Assembly (NCBI RefSeq): GCF_025642785.1
Contig: NZ_JANZKU010000009.1
Span: 1 to 64,000, forward strand
Length of the DNA: 64,000 nt
From: Pseudomonas sp. RIT-PI-AD
GTDB taxonomy: Bacteria > Pseudomonadota > Gammaproteobacteria > Pseudomonadales > Pseudomonadaceae
Direction: 5' to 3'
Shown: in pieces, positions 53,317 through 61,317 of the stretch
Numbering within the stretch: position 1 is the first letter of the stretch
How the letters are laid out: each line of letters begins with the position of its first letter
Made by a program: the position numbers and the translations under genes
The notes under the pieces: generated by a model
What the model was told of the DNA's origin: nothing
What the model saw: the letters and a program-made list of their open reading frames with translations, nothing else
Databases searched by the model: none

Positions 53317-53886
53317 ATGATCAGAATCGAACCGGCGGACGCGTCCCTCCTAACCTGGATCGAGCAAGGCGACTTCAGCTTCGCGGTGGAGCATGTCTTC
53401 GCCCCCTGCTTCGACAGCGCGGTGAGCGATCACCTGGCACCGGTGGAGCGCTATCGGAAAACCTACGGTAGCGACCTCGAGGAATGCCGCGATGCGTTGG
53501 CCGACAGTCAACGGGCGTTACTCGCCGCCAAGGGCGCGTCGGGCTGGGCGGGTTACTTGCTGGTCAGCGAAAACTGGAATGGCTATGCACTGGTCGACGA
53601 TCTGGGCGTCGAATCCAGCTATCGCCGCCAGGGCGTCGCCCGTCTATTGATGGACGCCGCAGTGAGTTGGGCGAAGGCGCGGGGACTACCCGGCATCAGG
53701 CTGGAGACCCAGGACAACAATGTGCCGGCCTGCCTGTTCTACCAACGATATGGCTTCCAATTGGGCGGGATCGATCGGCTGCTCTACAGCGCCCAGCCGG
53801 AAACGCAGCGCGAGACCGCGCTGTTCTGGTATCTACGCTTTGAAACGACCGTCCGGGACGCCTGGGGCTCGGAGCACGAAGGCTGA
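53317..53886 (+). CDS. GNAT family N-acetyltransferase
   Basis: This 189-residue GNAT enzyme has the acetyl-CoA loop VESSYRRQGVARLLMDAAVSWAKARG (motif A, R-x-x-G-x-A), then GIRLETQDNNVPACLFYQRYGFQLGGIDRLLYS and ETALFWYL. The last segments resemble the streptothricin-acetyltransferase-like subgroup, so an antibiotic or amine substrate is possible but unproven. ATG 53317 opens the homologous part. It lies 175 bases after clpV in the same direction but is not obviously part of the T6SS. A stem-loop with a T-rich tail downstream probably terminates it. Confidence 0.85.
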   Translation: MIRIEPADASLLTWIEQGDFSFAVEHVFAPCFDSAVSDHLAPVERYRKTYGSDLEECRDALADSQRALLAAKGASGWAGYLLVSENWNGYALVDDLGVESSYRRQGVARLLMDAAVSWAKARGLPGIRLETQDNNVPACLFYQRYGFQLGGIDRLLYSAQPETQRETALFWYLRFETTVRDAWGSEHEG

Positions 53887-53952
53887 TCGTACTCAACTGT
53901 GCTGGGTCCGATGAGGCTTCGTTTGGTTGGGAGGTGGAGCGGAAAACTGCGC

Positions 53953-53993
53953 TCGCCCTTGGCCAAAGCTGTGAGCAAACAGGCCAAGGGCGA
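53953..53993. repeat. 12-base perfect inverted repeat between convergent genes
   Basis: TCGCCCTTGGCC (53953-53964) and GGCCAAGGGCGA (53982-53993) are perfect inverses separated by 17 bases, between the GNAT gene and the convergent kinase gene. Neither side is followed by a T run. It could be a protein site or an RNA stem in the GNAT 3' region. Confidence 0.6.
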
Positions 53994-54045
53994 TGCTAGA
54001 CACGTTACCAGGACTTCCGTTGTCCTGTTTTCACTGTAGGCCACC

Positions 54046-54069
54046 TTGGCCGGGAAGGCCAATTATTTT
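54046..54069 (+). terminator. Rho-independent terminator after the GNAT gene
   Basis: TTGGCC-GGGAA-GGCCAA is a 6-base stem with a 5-base loop, followed directly by TTATTTT. It is oriented to stop plus-strand transcription about 160 bases after the acetyltransferase, before it runs into the convergent stressosome operon. Confidence 0.65.
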
Positions 54070-54109
54070 CGCACCGCCCATCCACCGCGAGGGCTCAAGC
54101 CTGCGCTTT

Positions 54110-55225
54110 TCAAGCGTTGACGATGGCCACCGGCAGGTGGATGTCCACGCACACCTGGCCACTCTGGTTGCTGAAGGTGGAGTAGCCGCCGAAGCTTTCG
54201 CTCAGTGCCTTCACGATGGGCAACCCCAGGCCCCAGCCCTGGGTGTCGCTCTTCGAGGAAATGAAGTAAGGCGTCGCCAGGTTGGCGAGCACCTCTTCCG
54301 GCATGCTCCCCTGGTTGGTGACGCTCAGCACGATGTCGTCCTGGTCCCGGCGCTGGGCGATGAGGATGGGCGCATCCGCCACCCCGTGCTTGGACGCATT
54401 GATCACCAGATTATCGAGAATGCGCAGGAACGCCTGCTTGTCCCAATAGACGAACTGATCCTCGCTGCCGGACTCCAGTTGCAGCGGGTTGTCCACCTGC
54501 AGGCGCAGGTTCTCCACCGCCTCGTTCAGCAGCCCGCACAGGCCGATCTTCTCGCCCCGCAGCGGGACGCTGCCGCCCAGGCTGGCGTGGGAGATATCCA
54601 GCACGTTGGCGATCATCTCCTTCATGCGAAACAGGTTCTCGTCGAGGATCTGCAGCATTTCCTCGTTGCGCCGCTCGGGTTTCTTCTGCATCAGCTTGAC
54701 CACCATGGTGGCGGCCGTCAGTGGCGAGCGCAGGTCGTGGCTGAGCGAGCGCATGAAGCGCTCGAGCATGATTTTCTCGGTTTCCAGGTTCTCGCTGCGG
54801 GCGACCGCGAGGTTGCGCTGGTTCTGGATGTGCTCGAAGCGGTTATTCGACTCCAGCAACAGGGCGATGGTCGCGAGGACCTCGTCCGGGTTGATCGGAT
54901 GGGTCAAGTAGGCCTGGGCCCCGCTGTTGAGCCCCATGGCCTTGTCCTTGCCGGTGACGAAGGTCGCGGAAATATTGATGATCGATGGCAAGTTATCCTT
55001 GCCCAGCCGCGCCTCCAGCGCCTGGATCAACTCGAACCCGGACATGTCGGGCAGGTTGATGTCGATGATCACCAGATCGGTATGCTCGTCGATCATGTCC
55101 AGCCCTTCGCGCCCGGTACCGGCTTCGACGACCTCGTAATCGTGCTGACTGGTGAGAATCTTCTTCAACACATAACGGTTGGCGTCGGTGTCGTCGATGA
55201 TCGCGATGCGCTTAAGTTCTTTCAT
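54110..55225 (-). CDS. Receiver-histidine kinase protein (REC-HisKA-HATPase)
   Basis: This 371-residue protein has an N-terminal receiver domain with acidic pocket DD (11-12) and phospho-acceptor D55 in VIIDINLPDMSG. The normally conserved Lys is His109 in YLTHPI. A HisKA domain with H163 (SLSHDLRSPL) follows, then an HATPase domain with N-box DNLVINASKHG and G2-box GWGLGLPIVKAL. No membrane segment or sensor domain is present, so input must come by phosphotransfer or contact at the receiver. It overlaps the upstream hybrid kinase gene by 14 bases and has GGGGAG before its ATG. It is the last gene of the rsbRST-like operon and probably an output of that pathway. Confidence 0.9.
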   Translation of the reverse strand: MKELKRIAIIDDTDANRYVLKKILTSQHDYEVVEAGTGREGLDMIDEHTDLVIIDINLPDMSGFELIQALEARLGKDNLPSIINISATFVTGKDKAMGLNSGAQAYLTHPINPDEVLATIALLLESNNRFEHIQNQRNLAVARSENLETEKIMLERFMRSLSHDLRSPLTAATMVVKLMQKKPERRNEEMLQILDENLFRMKEMIANVLDISHASLGGSVPLRGEKIGLCGLLNEAVENLRLQVDNPLQLESGSEDQFVYWDKQAFLRILDNLVINASKHGVADAPILIAQRRDQDDIVLSVTNQGSMPEEVLANLATPYFISSKSDTQGWGLGLPIVKALSESFGGYSTFSNQSGQVCVDIHLPVAIVNA

Positions 55226-56978
55226 GTTTCAGACTCCCCGACAAACCCTTCACCTGCCGCAATACTTGTTCGACGTAGCCCGGCTCCGATTTCTGCAGGA
55301 TGGCGTAGCAGTACGGCGCCAGCCGGGCTCGGTCCTCATCGGTCAGATGCTTGGCGGTATTGACCAGGACGCGTCGGTGCATGCTCCAGTCCATGCTTTC
55401 CAGCAGGTCCTCGCCGCTTATGTCGGGTAGATCCAGGTCGAGAAAAATGATGTCGGGTCGGACCACGTTGAGTTTGTCCATGCTGGCCTTGGCGCTCTCC
55501 GCTTCGATCAGGATCGGGTCGAAGGCGGCCAGCGCCTTGGTGACGATGTAGCGGTCCGCCGGGTTGTCGTCGATCAGCAGGATGGTGGTGCCGGACAGGT
55601 CGAAATGGGTCGAGCCCACCGCGGACCCTTCGTACTCGAGCGGGAGCCGCAGATAGAACTTGCTGCCCACGCCTTCCCGGCTGCTCAGGTCCAGCTCGCC
55701 CTTGAGCAGGGTGGCGACCTTCTGTGCCAGCGACAGCCCCAGGCCCGTGCCTTCGATATTCCTCAGGCCGGAGGATTTGATCCGGTAGAACTCGTCGAAT
55801 ACGCGCCGCTGGTTCTCGGCGGAGATGCCGATGCCGGTATCCGCGACCATGAATTCCAGGGTATTGGCATCGGTGTGGTAGCACTTCACCTTTACCCGGC
55901 CGCGTGGCGTGTACTTGAAGGCGTTGGAGATGAGGTTGCGGAGAATCTGGAACAGACGGTTCTGGTCCGAGTGGATGACGATGTCCTCGGCCGGCCGATC
56001 GACTTGGTAGTCCACCAGCGGATAACGCAAGGACAACGCCGAGGTGAACGCCTCCAGCTTCTCCATGAACGCGCAGAGGCCGAACGCCTCCGGCTGGATG
56101 GTCATCCGTCCGGATTGCACTTCCGCCAGCTCCAGCAGCTCGTTGACCAGGTTCGACAGCTCGATGGCGGCGTCGCTGATGAAGCGGACCTGCTTGTTCT
56201 GTTCGTCGTTCAGGCTCCCATCCACCCCCGAGAGCAGGAGCTTGGAGATGTTCTCGATGATGTTGATCGGGGTCCTGAACTCATGGGTCATGTTGGAGAA
56301 GAAGCGGCTCTTCGCTTCGCCGGCTTCCTTGAGTTCCTGGGCGGTCTTCTCCAGTTCGGAATACAGCGCCACCACGCCCTTGTTGGTGTTTTCCAGCTCG
56401 AGGTTGGTGTCTTCCAGTTCCTGCTGCTTGTGCCGCAGCTCGGAGCTGGCGACCAGGAGCTCTTTGTTCTGCGCCTGCATCACCTGATAGGGATCGAGCG
56501 GGTCGGCCCGATCGACCTGCTGGCGAAAGGCGTTTATCTCCTCGGGGTCGGGAAACGGCCGTGCGGGAAAATGCCGGACCGCGTGGATACGCGTACCGCG
56601 CTCCGAGGACTCGAGGGTGAACTCGTCCATCAGGCGCTGGGCGCCGCGCAGGCCGATGCCCATGCCGGTCGTGGAGACATAGCTGCCATCGAGAATCGCC
56701 TGGACGTTCTCGATTCCCTTGCCCTGGTCGCGGGCCTCGAAACCGAAGCCATTCAGCTCGCCCTTGGCGTTCCGGTTCAGATAGAAGTCGAACCGCCCCT
56801 GAGCGGCGTACTGATAGATGTTCCGCGCCAGCTCGGACACGCAGGTGGCGATACGGATCTGGTCCAGCTTGCCCAGCCCGAGCCAGGCTGCGATCTGCTT
56901 GGCCTGCTGGCGGCAGCGGACGACATCCAGCTCGGTGGCGATGGGGACGCTGCACAGCGGCAGGCCAGGGTCATGCAT
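55212..56978 (-). CDS. Hybrid kinase with N-terminal RsbW/RsbT-like ATPase domain (HATPase-coiled coil-HisKA-HATPase-REC)
   Basis: This 588-residue soluble protein starts with an anti-sigma-factor-type ATPase domain (about 15-138: CVSELARNIYQYAAQGRFDFYL, RDQGKGIENVQAILDG, GMGIGLRGAQRLMDEF) like RsbT/RsbW. A coiled coil (170-225) leads to HisKA with H232 (NMTHEFRTPI), an HATPase domain (NLISNAFKYTP, GIGISAENQRRVFDEFYR, GTGLGLSLAQKVA) and a C-terminal receiver with phospho-Asp in FLDLDLPD. Two different GHKL ATPase domains in one chain imply both protein Ser/Thr-type and His kinase or binding functions. It overlaps its upstream neighbour by 8 bases and the downstream gene by 14. Confidence 0.88.
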   Translation of the reverse strand: MHDPGLPLCSVPIATELDVVRCRQQAKQIAAWLGLGKLDQIRIATCVSELARNIYQYAAQGRFDFYLNRNAKGELNGFGFEARDQGKGIENVQAILDGSYVSTTGMGIGLRGAQRLMDEFTLESSERGTRIHAVRHFPARPFPDPEEINAFRQQVDRADPLDPYQVMQAQNKELLVASSELRHKQQELEDTNLELENTNKGVVALYSELEKTAQELKEAGEAKSRFFSNMTHEFRTPINIIENISKLLLSGVDGSLNDEQNKQVRFISDAAIELSNLVNELLELAEVQSGRMTIQPEAFGLCAFMEKLEAFTSALSLRYPLVDYQVDRPAEDIVIHSDQNRLFQILRNLISNAFKYTPRGRVKVKCYHTDANTLEFMVADTGIGISAENQRRVFDEFYRIKSSGLRNIEGTGLGLSLAQKVATLLKGELDLSSREGVGSKFYLRLPLEYEGSAVGSTHFDLSGTTILLIDDNPADRYIVTKALAAFDPILIEAESAKASMDKLNVVRPDIIFLDLDLPDISGEDLLESMDWSMHRRVLVNTAKHLTDEDRARLAPYCYAILQKSEPGYVEQVLRQVKGLSGSLKHERT

Positions 56979-57951
56979 TTTTCAGGACCAGCACAGTCGC
57001 ATCGTCGTTGTGGCGCCTGAAGTCGCGGTGCAGCACCGCAGCCACCACCGCCGGATGCCGCTGGGTCAAGCCGGGGTAGCCGCTCATGCCACATTTACTG
57101 GTGAGGCCGTCGGAACTCATGATCAACAAAGAGGATTCATCCCAGGGATAGGAGTACGGCTGGATTCGACCGGCCTTGTACCCAATGGTGCCATTGGCCG
57201 AAACCAGTCCCCGCGATTTGTCGGCTACCAGGGAGCCGGCGATATTGCCGATGCCGCAGAAATTCAGCTGACCCTCGGCGAGCAGCACTTCGGCGAACGC
57301 CAGGGCGCCGCCACGGGTGCTCATCAAGGCACGGTGGAACTGTTCCATGAGTTGAGCGAGCGGCATCGCCGGGTCGTGGGCGAGGAACAGCTCGCGCGCC
57401 CGCTGGCCCACCAAATGCGCGGAAACCCCGTGGCCCAGGCCGTCGCAGACCATGACCCGGTTACCCTTCACCGCCCAGGCGTCGCCGCAAACCTCTTCGC
57501 CCGGATAAGGCGTGCTCAAGGCGCCGCTGATCAGGCCGTCGCGGGACTTGTCCGCGCCCAGCTCGAAGCGGGAGAACACCACGGTGCCACGGCCCGCTTG
57601 GGAGTAGATATCGAAGCGGTCCGACAACCGCCTGATGGCACCCAGGCCCGCGCCCATGGTGCCCTTGGTCGAATAATGATCGCTCAGGCACTGCGCCACG
57701 TTGGCCATCCCCGGCCCGCTGTCCACCGCCAGCAGGTCGAATCCCTGGCCGTTGCGATTGAAATGCAGCTCGCCGTGCCCGGCATGGAGCAGCAGATTAC
57801 GCGCCATCTCCTGCACCACCAGCGCCAACCGGCCGAGGAAGGTCTCGTCCAGGGTCAGCCGGCGCGCTTCCCGCAACACTGCCCGCCGCGCCGCGTCCAC
57901 ATGGGCTTCATCCGCCACGGCCAGGTTGAGGTCGACCGGCGCGAGGGTCAT
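56971..57951 (-). CDS. RsbX-like PP2C phosphatase with N-terminal anti-sigma-factor-type ATPase domain
   Basis: This 326-residue protein has residues 1-130 as an RsbW-like ATPase domain (LALVVQEMARNLLLHAGHGELHFN, AVDSGPGMANV, GTMGAGLGAIRRLSDRFDIYS). Residues 140-325 form a SpoIIE/RsbX-type PP2C domain (GDAWAVKGNRVMVCDGLGHGVSAHLVGQRARELFL, then IGNIAGSLV, MSSDGLTSK, DDATVLVLKNA). In stressosome pathways RsbX dephosphorylates RsbS and RsbR to reset the complex. ATG 57951 overlaps the rsbT-like stop (ATGA); ATG 57963 is an in-frame alternative. Confidence 0.88.
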   Translation of the reverse strand: MTLAPVDLNLAVADEAHVDAARRAVLREARRLTLDETFLGRLALVVQEMARNLLLHAGHGELHFNRNGQGFDLLAVDSGPGMANVAQCLSDHYSTKGTMGAGLGAIRRLSDRFDIYSQAGRGTVVFSRFELGADKSRDGLISGALSTPYPGEEVCGDAWAVKGNRVMVCDGLGHGVSAHLVGQRARELFLAHDPAMPLAQLMEQFHRALMSTRGGALAFAEVLLAEGQLNFCGIGNIAGSLVADKSRGLVSANGTIGYKAGRIQPYSYPWDESSLLIMSSDGLTSKCGMSGYPGLTQRHPAVVAAVLHRDFRRHNDDATVLVLKNA

Positions 57952-58346
57952 CTCCACTTCCATAGCTCGACGCGGGTGCCGCGCCCGGGGGCGCTGTCGA
58001 TGGCGAAGGCATCCACCAGGCGTTTGGCGCCGCTCAGGCCGAGGCCGAGGCCGTTGCCGGAGGTGTAGCCGTCCACCATCGCCCGCTCGATGTTCTCGAT
58101 ACCCTTTCCGGAGTCGGAAATGCTCAGGTAGACCGCCCGCCGCCCCTCGCGCTCGCATTCCTCGATCAGGCACTCGCCGCCGCCGCCGTAAATCAGGGCG
58201 TTACGCGCGATTTCGCTGGCGGCGGTGACGATCTTAGTCTGCGAAACGATGCCCAATTTCACCTCTTCGGCGTACTTGCGCACACGTTGGCGGATGAGGA
58301 CGATGTCAGTCTCCTGCTTCAGCGGAAATATCTCTCTCTTCCCCAC
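57948..58346 (-). CDS. rsbT: RsbT-like serine/threonine kinase (anti-sigma regulatory factor family)
   Basis: This 132-residue GHKL protein has the RsbT pattern: TDIVLIRQRVRKYAEEVKLGIVSQTKIVTAASEIARNALIYGGGG (N-box), SDSGKGIENIERAMVDGYTSGNGLGLGLSGAKRLVDAF (G1 and G2 boxes) and a short C-terminal strand. RsbT phosphorylates the STAS proteins RsbS and RsbR and, once released, activates a downstream partner. The start is GTG 58346 with TGGAG 7 bases upstream, inside the end of rsbS (41-base overlap). The partner phosphatase RsbU is absent, so released RsbT may act on the hybrid kinases downstream. Confidence 0.9.
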   Translation of the reverse strand: MGKREIFPLKQETDIVLIRQRVRKYAEEVKLGIVSQTKIVTAASEIARNALIYGGGGECLIEECEREGRRAVYLSISDSGKGIENIERAMVDGYTSGNGLGLGLSGAKRLVDAFAIDSAPGRGTRVELWKWR

Positions 58347-58728
58347 GCTCTGGCTCCAGGTAGAAATCTTCGCCGACCATCTTTTCCAGGCGGCTCATGC
58401 CTTTCTCGACATTCAGCGCGGTGGCGATGCCATCGAGCGAAAGACCGAGCTCCACCAGGGTGATCGCGACCGCCGGCTGCATGCCGACCACGATGACCTT
58501 GGCGTCGAGGATGCGCGACACATGGGCGATATGGGACAACATGCGGCCGATGAAAGAGTCGACGATCTCCAGCGAGGAAATGTCGATCAGCACGCCCTTG
58601 GAACGGTGCTTGACGATCTTCTCGGTCAGGTCTTCCTGGAGGTCCAGGGCCAACTGATCGTGCATGTCCACCTGGATGGAAAGCAGAAGGAAACGCCCCA
58701 TCTTGAGGATCGGGATTCGCTCAACCAT
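58306..58728 (-). CDS. rsbS: RsbS-like STAS-domain stressosome protein
   Basis: This 140-residue single STAS domain has KGVLIDISSLEIVDSFIGRMLSHIAHVSRILDAKVIVVGMQPAVAITLVELGLSLDGI, very close to Bacillus RsbS. Ser58 in VDSFI matches the RsbT-phosphorylated Ser59 of B. subtilis, and Thr90 in AITLVELG matches Thr86. With RsbR it would form the stressosome shell that sequesters RsbT. ATG 58728 is preceded by GAGGAA. The C-terminal 20 residues are acidic and charged (EPERGEERDISAEAGD). The gene lies 11 bases after rsbR and overlaps rsbT. Confidence 0.92.
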   Translation of the reverse strand: MVERIPILKMGRFLLLSIQVDMHDQLALDLQEDLTEKIVKHRSKGVLIDISSLEIVDSFIGRMLSHIAHVSRILDAKVIVVGMQPAVAITLVELGLSLDGIATALNVEKGMSRLEKMVGEDFYLEPERGEERDISAEAGD

Positions 58729-58739
58729 GGCGGCATTCC

Positions 58740-59588
58740 TCAGCGAAGGACCGGCTTGGAAACCAAGCGGACTTCGAGTTCTTTGAGCGCGAGCAGGAAG
58801 GCGTCGGCCAGGGAGGACTTGGTGACCACGTCGCCGAGCTCCACGCCCAGGTGGACGATGGTCGCCGCGATCTGCGGACGGATGCCGCTGATGATGCATT
58901 TGGCGCCCATCAGCTTGGCGGCGGTCACGGTCTTCAGCAGGTGCTGGGCGACCATGGTGTCCACCGTGGGCACACCGGTGATGTCGATGATGGCGATCTC
59001 GGACTCGGTCTGGACGATCTTCTCGAGCAGCGCCTCCATGACGATCTGCGTGCGGTTGCTGTCCAGCGCGCCGATCAGCGGGATCGCCAGCACCCCTTTC
59101 CACAGCTCGACCACCGGGGTGGAGAGTTCCAGCATGCTTTCCTGCTGTTCGCGAATGACCATTTCGCGACCGGTCATGAAGCTTTCCATGCTGTACAGGC
59201 CGAGGCTATCCAGCAGGCGGGTGGCGGCCCAGATTTCCTCGATGGGGTTTTCGCCGTAGGCCTGGAGGGTGGCGAACAGCGGCTCCTTCAGGGAAAACAC
59301 GAAGGTCGCGGTTTCCGAGGGGGTGAAGCCCTGCCGGCTTTGCACTCGGGAAAGCCGCGCGAGCATGCCCTTGACCGGCTCCCAATGCTGCGCGGACAGG
59401 TCCTGGGTGCCTTCGGCGGCGGCGACGGTGAGGAGTTTCAGCAGCTCCTTGGAGTTGGCGATGACGGTATCGATGTCGATCAGGTCGGCGCGGATGCCCG
59501 AAGCCCGCTGGGCCTCGATCCAGGTTTCCAGCAGTTGGCTTTCGTGCTTCTTCAGAATTTCAGCAAGTACCGATACAGGCATCATCAT
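58740..59588 (-). CDS. rsbR: RsbR-like stressosome sensor (STAS, non-haem-globin-like N-terminus)
   Basis: This 282-residue protein has a helical N-terminal domain (about 1-150, RsbRD-type LAEILKKHESQLLETWIEAQ) as the presumed sensor. Its C-terminal STAS domain (160-275) has phosphorylatable Thr211 in VDTMVA and Thr243 in AATIVHLG, the equivalents of Thr171 and Thr205 of B. subtilis RsbRA. It forms mixed shells with RsbS. The start is one of three consecutive ATGs (59588, 59585, 59582) behind ACGAGAG. It is the first gene of a six-gene overlapping operon. The sensed signal is unknown. Confidence 0.9.
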   Translation of the reverse strand: MMMPVSVLAEILKKHESQLLETWIEAQRASGIRADLIDIDTVIANSKELLKLLTVAAAEGTQDLSAQHWEPVKGMLARLSRVQSRQGFTPSETATFVFSLKEPLFATLQAYGENPIEEIWAATRLLDSLGLYSMESFMTGREMVIREQQESMLELSTPVVELWKGVLAIPLIGALDSNRTQIVMEALLEKIVQTESEIAIIDITGVPTVDTMVAQHLLKTVTAAKLMGAKCIISGIRPQIAATIVHLGVELGDVVTKSSLADAFLLALKELEVRLVSKPVLR

Positions 59589-59982
59589 CTCTCGTGTGCG
59601 GAGCAGAGTGGCGTTCCAGGGAGTGGCCTCGACGGATACGCGAAGCGGGTCCGAACGGAGCTGAGGAAAACGATCGGCGCAACATATCACGGAGTCCGCG
59701 GCCGCTCCATCGAGCTACGTCGGAAGTCGCGAAGCCCTCTGGAACGGCCGTCCCACACGGCGCCAGCGCCCTCAGCAGCGTCCTGCGGCCAAGCGCTTCG
59801 GGCGACCCGCCGGGGAGCCGTATCGCCGCGCGATGCGAACGCCTCCGGGCGCTTCCCGGGCGGGATCGCCTTTTTCGAAATCGGCCCTGTCGGCATTGCC
59901 GGTAAGCGTTCCCGCCATGAGCCAGGGAGACGGCGCCGCCCCCTGGCGCGGGAGACGGATATGGCCGCGCCTGCGGCAGGGC
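59589..59982. other. Intergenic region upstream of rsbR, no gene seen
   Basis: This 394-base stretch lies between the rsbR start and the end of the acyl-CoA hydrolase-type gene, both on the minus strand. The stressosome operon promoter must be here, but I could not identify a -10/-35 or -24/-12 element. Open frames in it are Arg/Pro/Gly-rich GC artefacts. It also contains no clear terminator for the upstream CoA-transferase gene. Confidence 0.45.
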
Positions 59983-61239
59983 TCAGCGGCTGGCGTAGAA
60001 ATCCTCTTCCAGCCTGGCGCGGCTGTCGGGGTGGGCGATGTCCAGCATCTTGCGCACTCGCTGTTGGAGCGACAGGCCGCGCAGGTCGGCCACGCCGTGC
60101 TCGGTGACCACCAGCCCGGCGTCGCTGCGCGGCACGCTGACCGGCCCGCTCAGCCGGGCGACGATACGGTCGCTGGCGCCGGCGCGCGATGGCAGCGCCA
60201 GGATCGGCAGGCCGCCCCGCGAGGCATGGGCGCCACGGAGAAAGTCGAGAAGCCCGCCCACCGCGCCGAGGTAGCGACCCGCGGCGACCTCGGAATTGGC
60301 CTGCCCGGTCAGATCCACCTCGATGGCCGAGTTGATCGCCACCAGGCGGTCGAGGCTCGCCAGCACGCCGGCATCGTGGGTATAGGCGGTGGAGCGCAGG
60401 CTGAACGCCGGATTGTCGTGGGCGAAGTCGTGCAACAAGCGGCTCCCCAGCAACACGCCGCCGACGCTCAGGCCGCGGTCGATGGACTTGCGCCGGTTGT
60501 TGATGGCGCCGCTCTGCATCAGTTTCGCCACGCCGTCGCCGAGGCTGCCGGAGTGCACGCCCAGGTCGCGACGGTCGGCCAGGGCGCCGAGCACCGCGTC
60601 GGGAATCGCGCCGATGCCCATCTGCAAGGTCGCGCCGTCCTCCACCAGGCCGGCGATGTGGCGGGCGATGTCCAGGTCATGGGGACGCGCGGGGCTGGCG
60701 GGGTTTTCCAGCAGCGGTCGGTCGCTGTAGAGCACGGCGTCGAGTTCGTCGCTGCGCAGCGTCCGCTCGCCGTGCACCCAGGGTGCCTGGCGGTTGACCT
60801 CGCCGATGATCACCCGGGCGCTGTCGAGGGCCGGCAGCAGGTATTCATGGGCCAGGGCGAGGCTGTGCCGGCCCTGGGCGTCGGCCGGCGACAGTTGCAA
60901 CAGCAGGACGTCGATGCGCAGCGCGCCGCTGAGGATCAGCGCCGGCAGTTGCGAGTAATGGCATGGCAGGATGTCCAGCAGGCCGGCGCGGGTCAGCTCG
61001 CGGTTGGCCCCGGCGCCGCAGTAGCCGATGAAGTCGATGTGGTCGGCATGCTCCGGGCGGAAGGTATCGGCATGGGCGATGCCGAGCATGACCCGAAACC
61101 GTCCGAGGCGCTGCCGTTGCGCCACCAGGGCCTGGGTCAGGGGCAGCGGCTCGGCGTTGGCCTGCCCCCACATCAGGGTATCGCCGGGGCGAACCAGCCC
61201 GCTCAGGTCGGGGGCGGCGGCGTCGAGTATCGTCGGCAT
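59983..61239 (-). CDS. Acetyl-CoA hydrolase/transferase family protein (4-hydroxybutyrate CoA-transferase type)
   Basis: This 418-residue protein has the two-domain family-I CoA-transferase pattern of Cat1/AbfT: DTLMWGQANAEPLPLTQALVAQ at the start, EVNRQAPWVHGERTL, then LVEDGATLQMGIGAIPDAVLGALADRRDLGVHSGSLGDGVAKLMQSGAINNRRK in the second half, followed by GLPILALPSRAGASDRIVARLSGPVSVPRSDAGLVVTEHGVADLRG, which is diagnostic for the C-terminal AcetylCoA_hyd_C domain. It transfers or hydrolyses CoA on a short acyl group. Next to it are a CatC-like isomerase and an aromatic-acid-type MFS transporter, so it may activate or recycle a breakdown product. Substrate unknown. Confidence 0.88.
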   Translation of the reverse strand: MPTILDAAAPDLSGLVRPGDTLMWGQANAEPLPLTQALVAQRQRLGRFRVMLGIAHADTFRPEHADHIDFIGYCGAGANRELTRAGLLDILPCHYSQLPALILSGALRIDVLLLQLSPADAQGRHSLALAHEYLLPALDSARVIIGEVNRQAPWVHGERTLRSDELDAVLYSDRPLLENPASPARPHDLDIARHIAGLVEDGATLQMGIGAIPDAVLGALADRRDLGVHSGSLGDGVAKLMQSGAINNRRKSIDRGLSVGGVLLGSRLLHDFAHDNPAFSLRSTAYTHDAGVLASLDRLVAINSAIEVDLTGQANSEVAAGRYLGAVGGLLDFLRGAHASRGGLPILALPSRAGASDRIVARLSGPVSVPRSDAGLVVTEHGVADLRGLSLQQRVRKMLDIAHPDSRARLEEDFYASR

Positions 61240-61317
61240 CGCGGAGTCTCGGGGGCTTCGGGGGCGAACCCGGCGCGCGACCGCGCCGGGATGATCGCGG
61301 GATGGGCGAGCGCCGGC

